Of a stretch of 64,000 bases of DNA, positions 21,286 to 32,400 are shown piece by piece. Position 1 is the first letter of the stretch; every line of letters starts with the position of its first letter. The position numbers and the translations under genes were made by a program. Below the pieces are notes generated by a model. It was not told where the DNA came from, did no database searches, and saw only the letters and a list, made by a program, of their open reading frames with translations. This stretch comes from Mimachlamys varia (Eukaryota; Mollusca; Bivalvia; Pectinida; Pectinidae), in assembly GCA_947623455.1 (NCBI GenBank), contig OX392534.1:37515426-37579425 (forward strand), read 5' to 3'.

Positions 21286-21589
21286 TTTATCACTTTTTCT
21301 TGTCCTATTACAAAACATGCAAAGCAGAAATATATGCAATTCCATGCCTAGGAGTGACAGATTTTATGATTAAGTAACTAGACTGACTAATGAAAGTTGT
21401 CTGATATGACAGCATAGGTAGACTGGCGGGTAGAATTGTTTAAAATCTACTTGTGGGCTTGTTCTCTAATCAGTCAAGGAAACTACACTATTACACAGGG
21501 TCACTGAACTCGTGCTAGTTTTAGATACCAGGTATCTTTTTCAGGTCAGATATTAAACTCCATTCTACTTCTTACCCTGAGCTGGCTAC

Positions 21590-22110
21590 CAAAGATTCTA
21601 GCTTGTTACGTCAGACTCATGGCTATATACCAGAGATTCTAGCTTGTTACGTCAGACTCATGGCTACCTGAGTTTCTAGCTGTTACCATGATACTTGCTA
21701 ACTTTTTTTAAATTTCTGTGGGGGAAGGTGCACATGCTCAGAATTAAAAACATAAATAATATATATGTATGCTGAGAACAAAAGGAAAAATAACACTTTT
21801 AAAATTGGCTTCTTTTGAGCTGTCCTTTCACATAAAATCATCATATCTTAAACAAAAATAATCATAGTTTAACAAATAAATGCACAATTTTAGGGTCAAA
21901 AATCAAAAAAGTCCCTACTAAATAGGGAAGGTTGGCAAGTACGTATATATTGCATCAGACTCATTCTTGCATTACATCAGACTTTTGGTTTCTAGAGATT
22001 CTAGCTATTATCAGTTACATCAGACTTTTGGCTTCTAGAGATTCTAGCTATTATCAGTTACATTAGACTTTTGACTACTAGAGATTCGAGCTATATATGA
22101 TCCATTACAT
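21590..22110 (+). repeat. short tandem duplications (GATTCTAGCT family)
   Basis: Two copies of a ~50-bp unit near 21590-21670 (GATTCTAGCTTGTTACGTCA) and about three of a ~50-bp unit near 21985-22110 (GATTCTAGCTATTATCAGTT), separated by unique DNA. They lie just upstream of SLC25A26. Confidence 0.6.
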
Positions 22111-22345
22111 CAGATTCATTGATTCTGTGTTCAGTATATCAGACATGTACTTCTAGAACAGTCTCTGGCACTGAAGACTCCATATAAGGACATCTTACCT
22201 AACTTATTGTTAATATAAAAGTATGAGCTAATCAGACTCCATGATCTACTTGACAGCCTATGACATCACGTCCGTGTATTGTTGGCTTACAGATTGTGAG
22301 AGATGTAATATAAGCTGTGTATAACCGACCTACTACACATCTAAT

Positions 22346-22378
22346 ATGGCAGAGACAAACTTCAAGGCCGCCTTGCTG
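22346..22378 (+). CDS. SLC25A26: SLC25A26 exon 1
   Basis: Eleven codons, [11 protein letters not shown], ending at a GTAAGT donor in phase 0. It forms the start of transmembrane helix 1, completed by exon 2 ([11 protein letters not shown]). There is no cleavable presequence, as usual for the SLC25 family. Confidence 0.85.
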
Positions 22379-25300
22379 GTAAGTTGATCAGTCAAGTGTA
22401 ATTCATTAATTTTCATAACATATATTTTGGTTTGTATCATGTTTTATTTATTGGGCTGGCTGACTTTAAGTAATGTTCTGTAAATGTACATATTTTCGCA
22501 TCAATCTGTTTTTAGTGTTTTTTTGCACTGAAAGCATTGTGCTAACATATAATTGCGCTAATTGGAGTTTTTATACTCTGCTTTTATAGTAATTATCATG
22601 GATGCACAAATTTATCATTGTGTTAATGTGACAACCACTGACATTGCGCTTAAGTTTGATTGTGCCAAATTAATTAAGTACTTATAATTATACATGTACA
22701 GTTCTATTATCTTCTTGAAAAAGTTTTGTTTAGAAAAGTTTGATTTTATTTTCATATCATAATTAATTTTATTAATTTGGTGCATATTTTTTAATTAATT
22801 TTAATTAAATTTTTATTTATTTTTTGTTTACAATTATTTAAAAACCTAAACTTTTTGCACAAATACAAAATGCATTAAAAATATGATTTGATGGCATATT
22901 ATATATATAAGATAGTTCTCACAAATGTGCCTATCAAAAGTATTGAACCTCTTACACTGTAGGAGAACTATGTACCATGATGCATCCTGTCCCGGGTATT
23001 TTGTAGAGAGTAATAAGATATAGAGCTTTTAACATATTTGTACTGTGACAGGCTGGAGCGTCGGCTGGTGTGTCTGTAGATTTGTCACTGTTTCCATTGG
23101 ATACCGTCAAGACCCGCCTACAGAGTCGGCAAGGATTCTGGAAGGCTGGTGGATTCCGGGGAATTTATTCCGGACTTCTTCCTGTAGTGATTGGATCAGC
23201 ACCTACAGGTATGAATCTAGCTTTTCTGTTCAAGTCTAAAGGATATAACAAGGCATGGTAGTAAGATTTCAATTTCTATGAAAAGCTTCAGATTAATATG
23301 TGATATAATTTACTGTTCAAGCAAATTACTGATTCCAAATAAAGATGTCCATATTACAGATAAACTGTCCATCATTATGGCGGTGTCTGCCCATGATTCA
23401 GTCATTGTCACCACACTGGAATGCAATAGTTTTAATATGAATTAACTTTTTTAGGACCCCACAAAATGCCGGTGTAAACATTTTTTTATGACATTATGAA
23501 GGAAAGTTACTTACAATACAACAAGAAGTCACCTGATGAAAAGTTCAAGGTCATAAGATCAAGGCAAAATTTTGTATCTTTTTACTGCTAAGCATTTTGT
23601 TATGACATCATGGAGCAATGTTGGTCACAAACAAACAAAGTGTCAACTAATCAAACCTCAAGGTCACCAGGTCATAAGATCAAGGCAAAATTTTGTATTT
23701 TTTTACTGCTAAGCATTTTGTTATGACGTCATGGAGCAAAATTGGTCACAAACAAACAAAGTGTCAACTGATCAAATCTCAAGGTCAACAGGTCAAAGGT
23801 CAAGGCCAAATTTTATATTTTTTTACTGCTAAGCATTTTGTTATGACATCATGGAGCAATGTTGGTCACAAACAAACAAAGTGTCAACTGATCAAACCTC
23901 AAGGTCACCAGGTCAAAGGTCAAGGCCAAATTTTGTATTTTTTTACCGCTAAGCATTTTGTTATGACGTCTTGGAGCAAAATTGGTCAATAACAAACAAA
24001 GTGTCAACTGATCAAACCTCAAGGTCACCAGGTCAAAGGTCAATGCCAAATTTTGTATTTTTTTTACTGCTAAGCATTTGTTATGACGTCATGGAGCAAA
24101 ATTTGTCAGAATCAAACAAGTGTCAGTTGAATCAAGGTCACTAAGTCACAGGTCACTTTATATATGTATTAATGGCCTTTAACATTTTGTTATGGCATTA
24201 TGGAGCAATGTTGGTCAGATTCATACAAGATGGCAACTGACAAAACCTCAAGTTTCAATCGAATCAAATGACAAGATCATTATGAATTTGTCCTTTGATT
24301 CAATTAACCTTTAGAGATATGACATATGGACTTATATCTTTTTGCTACTAATCTTTAAAGGTCATGCACATAGCAGGGCCCTTCCTGGCAAGTCAGTGTT
24401 ATAGATTGAGTTGGCAATCATATCTCAAAGTTGCTAATCTTATTTTGTCTGACAGGTTAAAAGGAAAAGTTATCATTTTTTGAAATTTCCCAAAAATCTC
24501 TATTGTAATTTATATTGAAAACAAAAATGCTTCAAAAGGTTTTCAGTGTCGTGTTAATACTTTGGTTTGTATATTTTAGCTGCCCTGTTTTTCTGTACCT
24601 ATGAGCTGACAAAGACTGTGATGAAAAGTTCTCTTGGTGAGAATTGGGAAACAGCATCACATATGGTGGGGGCCTCATTAGGGGAAGTGGTAAGTACATA
24701 CATGATCACATATGATTGAGGGGCCTCATTAGGGGAAGTGCTAAGTACACAAACAGAATCACACATGATTGAGGGGCCTCATTAGGAGAAGTGGTTAGTA
24801 CACAGTGTCACACATGATGGGGGCCTCATTAGGGGAAGTGGTAAGTACACATTGTCACACATAATAGGGGCTTCATTAGAGAAAGTGGTAAGTACACAGA
24901 ATCATACATGAATTGGGCCTGATTAGGGGAAGTGGTAAGTACACAAACAGGAATCACACTTGATTGAGGGGCCTCATTAGGGGAAATGGTAAGTACACAA
25001 ACAGAATCATACATGATTGAGGGGCCTCATTATGGGAAGTTGGAAGTATGAACATAAACAGTATCCCATAAAATGGGGGTCTAATTTAGAGAAGTGGTAG
25101 GTACAAAGTGGCTTGTCATCATTAGAGACATGTACACCTAGAAAAATCTGCAGCGTTTAGTGCAAACTTGTATCTTAGGTAACATTACTCCATAACAGTC
25201 ATCCTCGATATCCAGGGGTTACGGTCACCTACACTCTCTACACACCTGAAATTTGTCATGGCAAAACTGATGGCAAGCTTAGGTAAAAAAAAATGACCAA

Positions 25301-28300
25301 TTAATAGGCTGTGTGCCTGTCCTTTGAAGATTACAAAGGAGCTGCAACCGACTTCAAAGCCTGTTAATTTTTAGAGAGCGTAGGTGAACGTAACCCCTGG
25401 ATATCGAGGATGCTCAACAGTGTGTGCAGAATTACCATTTATTTAAATGTATCATTTATATGATTGTATTTCAGCAAATCCATTTATTGTATCTTGTTTT
25501 TTACCTTATAGTCTGCCTGTTTAATTCGAGTTCCAGTGGAGGTCGTGAAACAGAGAGCTCAAGCCAACTCGTCCCTGTCATCACGGTCAATATTTGTGTC
25601 CACCCTCAAACAGGAGGTGAGTAACCGACTGACCACTATGACAAGGTCCAGATTTTGGTTGAAAAATTTCTTCTGATCATTGAAAAAATGTTATTGACTC
25701 AGATCTTGTGCTTCGTTTTTAATACATGTACACCTATCAAACATTTGACAGGATAGAATACATTTATAGTATGTAGAAAGTCCTTTCGGGCAGACAGCCT
25801 TCCACAGTTTAGTTTCTGGAAGATAACCTGCTTAACAATATTGCCCGATTTGGATGAAACTTTTGAATTTATGTACAATATCCCAAGTTAAGATTGATGT
25901 TAAACAAAATGTGCGCATAGTTATCTTAGTGTACTCTGATTTGACAGGTTTGACTACAGTGTATTCCTCTTTATATCATGTTGCATTTGTCAGACAAAAA
26001 CATGATATTAACAGGAATGTGACATAAAGAGAAACATGTTTTCCCACTAAATCTAGTGTATTTCCAATTTTTTATAGCTAAAAATAAGCTATTCAATGTA
26101 TATATGAAGATGTTTCAATCCATCATTAACATTATTTCATTAAAAATCATTTATTTTGGATTTTTTTATTTTCTTTAAAATATTTTTGTATCTAAAATCA
26201 ATGGAAATGACATATTTTTCTGGATATTTTATGTGATTGGTTAAAAAAAACCATGATATTAACAGGAACTTACCTTAAATTACATGATATTAACCAAATA
26301 AAATTACATAGATTATATAGAAGGAAAAATGGTGTTTTGGAAATGATATAAAGAGGAATGTGATATTAACAGGGGTGATATTAGGCGGAATCCACTGAAT
26401 TACCAAACTTTGCCCCGAAATACCAAGGCCACAGTGGAAATTGAACAATTTCCAGGCATGATTATTTTGTTAACTTTGCACTGATTAGTCAAGGGTTCCT
26501 ACTCAATAACTATTAAAGTCATTAACATGATTTATTCTGTTTTTAACTGTGTCTATGCACCTTTTTGCGGTGCTCTGCATGGTCAGTGTTTATTATCGAA
26601 CATGAATGTTTATATTGAGTACAGTTGTTGTAACATCGTTACAGGGAGTCCCAGGTCTGTTCCGGGGCTACTTCAGTACAGTTATGAGAGAAATGCCTTT
26701 CTCCTTTATACAGTTCCCCATATGGGAACATCTCAAGGTAAGCAATTGTCAAAATAATCACTTTATTTCAAACAAAACTTACTGATATTATAATGATACC
26801 CTAAAATCTCGATAATAAGATACAGCTTATTTTCTTTTTTGGTAAGGAATCCCATGCTTAATTTTCCAAATTGAAATACATGTAATGAAATTTTGAAGTT
26901 TTATGTTTGCAATAAAAAGAAGTGTATGAAACATTTATCAGGTTGTGTGTATAAACTTTGTTGTACATATATAATCTGGCTTGGGGCCATGGTGACCAAG
27001 TGGTTAAGGTGTCTGACATTCTGCTACAAGTGAACCGTATCACTAGCCCTCTATCACTGGTGGACCTTCATCTAAGTCTTATACATGTAGATAACTTTAA
27101 AGGCACAATATACGTAACTTCAGAAATTTTTTCGTGATTCTGAAATATTCTGGCAAAAAATCCAGTTTATAACCATGCAAAAATAAGCCTAAAACGAAGC
27201 AAACCTGAGCGGTAACTAACAAGAAACTCTTGACAGAAAAATCCACCAAAGAACAAAAAAATAATTCAGGTGTGGCCCACTTCAACAACAAACCGAAGGT
27301 AGAAGACGGTTCAAAATGGACGCCTGTTTACAAATACCGAGTTTCAAATACTGCTGTACCAGTAGCCGCATAAGAATTCATCTTGAATATTGCTGATATC
27401 AGCTAATCTTAACTAAATCTATAAATATAATAAGTTATTAGGCTTGATTTTCGCTTCAAGTTTTGCCGAAAGTTACGTATATTGGGCCTTTAAATCATTC
27501 ACCCCTAAAATTTCATATTGAGCTACACCAACCAGTGTCTTTAGGTTTGAGTGAGTTCAATTAAAATAACAGCTTCCTATATTTTTCTTTCCTACCTACA
27601 GAAGCTATGGTCATCCTACCAGGGTAAACAGGTAGATCCGTGGCAGTCTGCAATATGTGGCTCTGTGGCAGGTAAACTCATATTGTTATTATTTTAATAA
27701 ATTTTACAGTATTTACCGGTAAATACAATACTGCAACTGAATTTTGGGCTCAGATGTACTGTACATTGATTAAATTATGTGCTATGATTTTTTGTGTTCA
27801 ATTACTCTTGATGTAAATAAAGTCATTTAAATTTTGTGCATTGGTGAAAAATCTGGTCAAATGTGTATCAAAATATCTAAATTAAGGAATTTGAAATGTC
27901 CGGTTCAAGTTAACAAAGATATTTCAGACCAGAAGATGTGCTATCAGTTATTTCTTACAGGCGCTGTATACATGTATCACAGCTTCAGTAACATTCTCAC
28001 TGCACAGGTTGTATAGGAGCCGGAGTGACCACACCCCTGGATGTGGCTAAGACAAGGATTATGTTAGCAAAAGTATGTATTAAATACAATCCACCATCCC
28101 TTTGTAGTGAATAGCAAATCTTACCAATTAAGAGTGAGTAATTATAACCGTTTTGTTAAAACAGCACACAGCCTTGTTATGAAAAGTGAAATCATTATCA
28201 TATGTGGCCTAAACAAAATGCTACACACTTTCGCATGCTTCTCGATTTGCTGATATCAGTTGAGAACCTAATGGTTTTCCCATCGAATATTATTTCTATT

Positions 28301-29427
28301 TCCTCGTTTATGATTTTCTATTTCCTCTTTTACGATTCGTTTCAGACAGGAACTCCACTTGCCACAGGCAGCATACCTTTTGCTCTGAAAACAATTTATA
28401 AAGAAAGAGGTCCCAAAGGGTAAGCAGGGAAGACACTTTCAGTTTCTGGGTTGTAAACTAAGACACAACTTGAAAATGGATGATGAAGAACTGGCCCTGA
28501 TTTCATCAACATTCCTTAACTTAAAAATCTCCTTAGGAAAGCGTTACAGAATTTAAGGGACAATCCTTAGCTAAGGAACTCTCCTTAAATTCTGTAATGC
28601 TTTCCTATGGAGATTTTTAAGTTAAGGAGTTTCCTTAAGTTAAAGAACGTTGATGAAACCAGGGCCTGATCAAATTGTTTCTATTGGGTGTAAGCACATA
28701 CATGATGTTAGATAATCTTAAAGGTTTAATTCGGAATGTGATTTCCCAACATGTACTCTGATAGTGTTTCACTGATACTTCTTCATTAAATGAACATTTT
28801 CCTGCATGATTTATAATCGTTGTTATTCAAAACACACAGATGGTGTCACCTTATCACAGACACCTATGTGTTTGACAGACGAGGCTAGTGCCTGTGATCT
28901 AATATGACTAAAAATTTCCCAAGTTTGATCATTGTAACATGTTATCTCCCGTTCAAAACAGTTTCTTTCTTTTGAAATTGAAACCTCCCAACATTGATCT
29001 GGTTACTGTAATGATTTCCATTACCATTACACTTTTTGTCCTTCCAACATAATGCTACAGAGCATTGTCTATTTCTTCTTAGCCACAGACATAAAAACAG
29101 ATTTTTTCTACTGTTGGAGTTGAGACAAATTGAAAATGCCCTCCGCAATGCATTTGTAAGTTCCAAATAATGCTTCTTTGGTCTGAAAATAATACAATAC
29201 TAGTAGAATTTTTCCTGTTGGAATGTTCTGGAAAATCAAACGACATTTTGTTTTTGCCTTCCAAATTATTGTTACAGCTTATCAACTCAAAATTTGCTTT
29301 TTTTCCTTTCAGTCTGTTTTCGGGGGTGGTCCCGAGAGTGACGTGGATTTCCATAGGTGGCGCTGTGTTTTTGGGAGTGTATGACAAGGTCAAGGTCACA
29401 ATCATTGACCTCTGTGAAGAGAGTTAA
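22346..29427 (+). CDS. SLC25A26: mitochondrial S-adenosylmethionine carrier (SLC25A26/SAMC)
   Basis: Nine coding exons: 22346-22378, 23052-23208, 24580-24689, 25512-25616, 26645-26737, 27602-27671, 28008-28072, 28346-28419 and 29313-29427. All have GT-AG introns and agreeing phases, and total 822 nt (273 residues plus TAA). Human SLC25A26 has 274 residues. The three carrier repeats have their signature motifs PLDTVK (26-31), PVEVVK (108-113) and PLDVAK (199-204), each after a small-residue-rich transmembrane helix. Segments such as [22 protein letters not shown] and [11 protein letters not shown] match the SAM carrier rather than other SLC25 members. The family sits in the inner mitochondrial membrane and exchanges cytosolic S-adenosylmethionine for matrix S-adenosylhomocysteine, feeding mitochondrial methylation. 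The gene looks intact. Introns hold a 120-bp array, an exon-boundary minisatellite and MITEs. Confidence 0.95.
23052..23208 (+). CDS. SLC25A26: SLC25A26 exon 2
   Basis: Residues 12-63. Carries [10 protein letters not shown] of carrier repeat 1 and the [10 protein letters not shown] matrix-helix/linker. Acceptor GTGACAG, donor GTATGA, phase 1 out. Confidence 0.93.
23540..24150 (+). repeat. 120-bp minisatellite in SLC25A26 intron 2
   Basis: About five copies of a 120-bp unit: AAGGTCAAGGCCAAATTTTG, then TACTGCTAAGCATTTTGTTA, then TGTCAACTGATCAAACCTCA. Because 120 is divisible by three it leaves open frames on both strands (23693-23992 and 23849-24049), which I regard as chance. Confidence 0.9.
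24580..24689 (+). CDS. SLC25A26: SLC25A26 exon 3
   Basis: Residues 64-100. Helix 2 ([14 protein letters not shown]) and the start of helix 3 ([10 protein letters not shown]). The last ~25 bases and the GTAAGT donor are the template of the minisatellite in the following intron. Confidence 0.93.
24660..25112 (+). repeat. minisatellite built from the exon 3/intron 3 boundary of SLC25A26
   Basis: The real exon end (GGGGCCTCATTAGGGGAAGT, then G) and donor GTAAGTACA are followed by eight further degenerate copies spaced 47-55 bp (starting near 24719, 24772, 24819, 24866, 24913, 24967, 25020 and 25075). Four of them keep GGTAAGTACAC intact, and the others have mutated donors such as GCTAAGT or GTTAGT. 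Confidence 0.85.
25200..25412. mobile_element. 213-bp MITE with ~40-bp inverted termini (intron 3)
   Basis: Left terminus CATCCTCGATATCCAGGGGT and right terminus ACCCCTGGATATCGAGGATG (right reads AACCCCTGGATATCGAGGATG), extending inward to AGAGAGCGTAGGTG. The core contains CATGGCAAAACTGATGGC and GATTACAAAGGAGCTGCAAC. Related copies lie at 14757 and next to the 51-bp array at 41060. Confidence 0.8.
25512..25616 (+). CDS. SLC25A26: SLC25A26 exon 4
   Basis: Residues 101-135, [20 protein letters not shown] onwards, with the second PxExxK motif. Phase 0 at both ends. Confidence 0.93.
25957..26397. mobile_element. MITE-like repeat, copy 1 (CAGTGTATTCCTC family)
   Basis: Begins TACAGTGTATTCCTCTTTAT and ends GCGGAATCCACTG; the short ends are inverted. 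Near-identical blocks (CATGTTGCATTTGTCAGA, CCAAATAAAATTACATAGAT) recur at 44066-44488. About 441 bp, AT-rich, no frame. In SLC25A26 intron 4. Confidence 0.7.
26645..26737 (+). CDS. SLC25A26: SLC25A26 exon 5
   Basis: Residues 136-166 ([20 protein letters not shown], then [11 protein letters not shown]). Phase 0 at both ends. Confidence 0.93.
26978..27065 (+). mobile_element. tRNA-derived SINE fragment (intron 5)
   Basis: GGCCATGGTGACCAAGTGGT then TAAGGTGTCTGACATT resembles the 5' part of a tRNA-Ser/Leu-type gene with an A box, followed by TCACTAGCCCTCTATCACTG. The B-box half is missing or degraded. Confidence 0.5.
27096..27494. mobile_element. ~395-bp MITE, copy 1 (AAAGGCCCAATATACGTAAC family)
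   Basis: Inverted termini TTTAAAGGCACAATATACGT and ACGTATATTGGGCCTTTAAA. Core landmarks: ATAACCATGCAAAAATAAG, AAACCTGAGCGGTAA, GGCTTGATTTTCGCTTCAAG. Two more copies at 29451 and 42255. In SLC25A26 intron 5. The TTAA-like ends suggest TTAA target choice, by inference. Confidence 0.8.
27602..27671 (+). CDS. SLC25A26: SLC25A26 exon 6
   Basis: Residues 167-189 ([20 protein letters not shown], then SVA). Acceptor CCTACAG, donor GTAAAC, phase 1 out. Confidence 0.92.
28008..28072 (+). CDS. SLC25A26: SLC25A26 exon 7
   Basis: Residues 190-211, [20 protein letters not shown] then AK, with the third PxDxxK motif. Acceptor TGCACAG, donor GTATGT. Confidence 0.93.
28346..28419 (+). CDS. SLC25A26: SLC25A26 exon 8
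   Basis: Residues 212-235 ([20 protein letters not shown], then RGPK), the matrix loop of repeat 3. Donor GTAAGC, phase 2. Confidence 0.92.
28493..28667. mobile_element. 175-bp near-palindromic MITE, copy 1
   Basis: GGCCCTGATTTCATCAACAT inverted against ACGTTGATGAAACCAGGGCC; nearly the entire element is self-complementary around TCCTTAGCTAAGGA. A second copy is at 30034-30208. In SLC25A26 intron 8. Confidence 0.85.
29313..29427 (+). CDS. SLC25A26: SLC25A26 exon 9 (terminal)
   Basis: Residues 236-273 and [23 protein letters not shown], then the final helix [15 protein letters not shown] copy begins 24 bp after the stop codon. Confidence 0.93.
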
Positions 29428-29450
29428 CAAAAACTTCAGTTTAATTTTAG

Positions 29451-29839
29451 TTAAAGGCCCAATATACGTAAGTTCAGGGAAATTTTCGTGATTCTGAAAA
29501 ATTCTGAAATAAAATCCAGTTGATAACCATGCAAAAATAAGTCTGAAACGAAATAAACCTGAGCGGTAATTAACAAGAAACTCTGGGAAAAAAATTTTAA
29601 AAATTGAAAATAATCCAGGTGGGGCCCACTTCAACAACACACTGAAGGTAGAAGACGGTTTCGAAATGGACGCGTGTTTACAAATAGCGTGTTTCCACTG
29701 CTGCTGGTAACCGTGAAAGAATTCATCTTGAATATTGCTGATATCAGTTAATCTTAACTAAATCTATAAATATAATAAGTTATAAGGCTTGATTTTCGCT
29801 TCAAGTTTTGCCGAAAGTTACGTATATTGGGTCTTTAAA
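29451..29839. mobile_element. ~389-bp MITE, copy 2, in the 3' region of SLC25A26
   Basis: Same family and orientation as 27096-27494, with termini TTAAAGGCCCAATATACGTA and TACGTATATTGGGTCTTTAA. It starts 24 bp after the SLC25A26 stop codon and precedes the first AATAAA (29870), so it is probably inside the 3' untranslated region. Confidence 0.8.
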
Positions 29840-29869
29840 TTTAGGTATATTCATTATTAAACAGAGTTT

Positions 29870-29875
29870 AATAAA
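29870..29875 (+). promoter_or_regulatory. candidate polyadenylation signal of SLC25A26
   Basis: AATAAA about 445 bases after the stop codon, just beyond the MITE insertion. Position and motif only. Confidence 0.4.
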
Positions 29876-30033
29876 ATTTAATACCTGGAGCCGTTCTAGT
29901 CTCTGTAATTATCCGAATTGGTGATTATTAACCTATACATTCATAATAAATTTATTGAGCATTTTCTCCAATCATTGTACATGTGTAGGGTTGAGTGCCT
30001 GGTAATAAGCCCACCCCTTGGATTGGAATTCCA

Positions 30034-30208
30034 GGCCCCGGTTTCATCAACGTTCCTTAACTTAAAATTCTCAATATGAAAGCATTACAGAATTTAATGA
30101 GAAAATCCTTAGCTAGGGAACTTTCCTTAAATTCTGTAATGCTTTCCTATGGAGATGTTTAAGTAAAGGAATTTCCTTAATTTAAGGAACGTTGATGAAA
30201 CCAGGGCC
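30034..30208. mobile_element. 175-bp near-palindromic MITE, copy 2
   Basis: Matches 28493-28667 end to end (GGTTTCATCAACGTTCCTTA ... AACGTTGATGAAACCAGGGCC, the latter counted from its last 20 bases). The foldback centre is TCCTTAGCTAGGGAAC. Confidence 0.85.
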
Positions 30209-30209
30209 A

Positions 30210-31275
30210 GTATTAGGAATACTCTGATTTTCTGAACTCTGTTAAAAGTGAGATTTACGCATCCTTATATTCAAGAACTATGTCACTACCTGTATGTCAC
30301 CTAATGTGATGGTGTCGTATCTGTTCTCCAGACAGCTTCAGCTTTTACATAAATCTTCTTCTACAAAACCATAAGATCTAGAGTCATGATGTTAACCCTG
30401 TAGACTGATGTGATAGATGTTTTAATGATAGGTTTTCTTTTCTGTCTTATGAAGCCCCTCAATGGAAGACTTGCCTGAATTGATTTAACTTATTCTCTAA
30501 GTTTGAACTGTCCAAATCACTTTTTTGTCCTCCACCTGGTTAAACGTTAATTAACAAAGCCCAGGCTTAACTTCCCTGGTGTAAGACTTCATGTAACTTT
30601 CAAATCCCGTTTCACAAAACTGTCAGGTGTTCTTCCCCTTGTGAAGCTCCTTGTTGTTGTGATCAATATTCATTGGTTCCATATTTTGACAACCAATATT
30701 GGCAGAACATCAATAAAAATATATTTGTGTTGTCACAATAGTCTCCTTTGAGGGCGAGTATTTATCCAGTAACTTGTTATAATTACCATTACTGTTTCCA
30801 TCCATCCCTGGAGTTTTTCTGTTTTCCACTAAAACTGTTGTAGAAATGTGCAAGAGAATCTGGTATATTCTCTCATTTCTAGGTGTGTAATACTGGCCTG
30901 TCTAGGGCAATACACATATGATCGCTGTGGTTGTATTACACACCTACCCATGCAATACAGCCACCGTGTGACGTCACAATGGCGCAACAATGTCGTGACG
31001 TCACGAGTTCGGTAAAATCTGATGCCGAAAAAAGAAAAATGGCGACGTGATGAAATTTAAACCTTTCACGATATTTTAACTGTGTACATTAGAAAGCTGA
31101 TATTATTTTTTCTGCGCAAACTATGTTTGTGAATATGGGGTATGCTCGATCTCGCTGTTTCATTTGTTTTCGTCAAAAAAATTCAAGGAAAAATTTGATA
31201 TTTTCAAAATGGTGGCCAGTCAAAAGTATTTTCATGGTTTTTGAGCTTATTCAGGTAGTTGAAATGAGAGCAAAA
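30210..31275. other. intergenic, no gene recognised
   Basis: Unique-looking DNA with two short inverted motifs: a GTGTGTAATAC.../GTATTACACAC pair at about 30881-30956, and TGACGTCACAATGGCGC near 30970. The latter resembles the dispersed family at 10100. The frames at 31123-31305 and 31204-31407 look random. Confidence 0.4.
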
Positions 31276-31276
31276 T

Positions 31277-31390
31277 ACTCTTTCATGACCAAAGGTGTAA
31301 GATAGGGAAATTCCACCCTCGGGATTTTCAAATTTGGCAAAACCCCTCGGGTGGAATTTCCCTATCTTACACCTCTGGTCATGAAAGAGT
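31277..31390. mobile_element. hairpin element with ~46-bp arms
   Basis: ACTCTTTCATGACCAAAGGT, then GTAAGATAGGGAAATTCCAC, then CCTCGGG, is repeated in inverse at 31345-31390 with one mismatch region around a ~20-base loop. A foldback MITE or a strong hairpin. No coding content. Confidence 0.8.
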
Positions 31391-32190
31391 CTTATAATCT
31401 CCCTCACATCTTATTTAAGTAGCTTTTTCTTTGGTTCAGCATCTGCCATCTTGATAATTTCTTCTGAAAGCTGAAAGATGCACGATAAAGGAGACTTACT
31501 GGTTTCAGAATTTCATTGCAATTAAAATCAAACTGATTTTGCGCAATATGTCTGGAATTTTTTGCTTTACAGAGTTATTTCCCTTGGACAATAAATAATA
31601 TAATCCTATGCAGTACCTGCAAGTTAACTTTTAGCTGAATTTTATGTATGTGACTTTTACTGATTTAGGAGAATAAAATAGGTAATACCGGTAATGAAAA
31701 TAAGATAATTCAATTTGTGTGTTTGAATGTAATCATGATGATTGTGCTTTGAACAAATTGATGAAATTGATATGTGAATATTAACTATGATAATGTTTTG
31801 TTGTAATTGTTATGATGAATCTGTGATATGACAGCATAATTTTGTTTTGTTTTTGATTTTTTTTGCATTTATTTGTTCATGCATTTTTTTCTCATAAACC
31901 AATTCACATTGTGACAAATACAGTGAGTTATTTCATAGGAATGACATGGGAAAATATAAGCTGTGATGAACTCACTACATGTATATAATTTGGACTTCAA
32001 CATACAAAAAAATGTAGCTAAGCAGATCTGACCTTCACTTTGGTTTGCTAATGACGGATGCACAGATGAGTGTAGAGAAATGATTTTCATGTGTGAGTGT
32101 GTGTTTGTATTGCTGCATATATATATTTTAATCATTATTAAATTGTAAAAGTGTTTGGATAATTGATTAATTTACACTGAAATGTCTTCA
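31391..32190. other. intergenic, nothing recognised
   Basis: AT-rich DNA without repeats shared inside the window, apart from short poly-T runs. The minus frame at 31869-32135 has no recognisable domain and no splice context. Confidence 0.4.
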
Positions 32191-32199
32191 ATATAATTG

Positions 32200-32400
32200 T
32201 ATTTGCTTCAAGATTATCTCCCTTGTAGATGAGTCAATAAAAAAAATTATCTCCCTTGTAGATGAGTCTTTATACCTGTATTTACTTCAAGATTATCTCC
32301 CTTGTAGATGAGTCAATAAAAAAATTCATCTCCCTTGTAGATGAGTCTTTATACCTGTATTTACTTCAAGATTATCTCACTTGTAGATGATTCTTTATGC
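32200..32400 (+). repeat. ATTATCTCCCTTGTAGATGAG tandem repeat
   Basis: Five to six copies of TTATCTCCCTTGTAGATGAG with spacers of variable length, some enlarged by TCTTTATACCTGTATTTACT. Further copies follow the MITE at 32808-32885, so the MITE was inserted into the array. Confidence 0.75.

Noticed and set aside
23693..24049. Repeat frames on both strands in SLC25A26 intron 2
   Set aside because: Made by a 120-bp array inside an intron with well-defined splice sites on either side.
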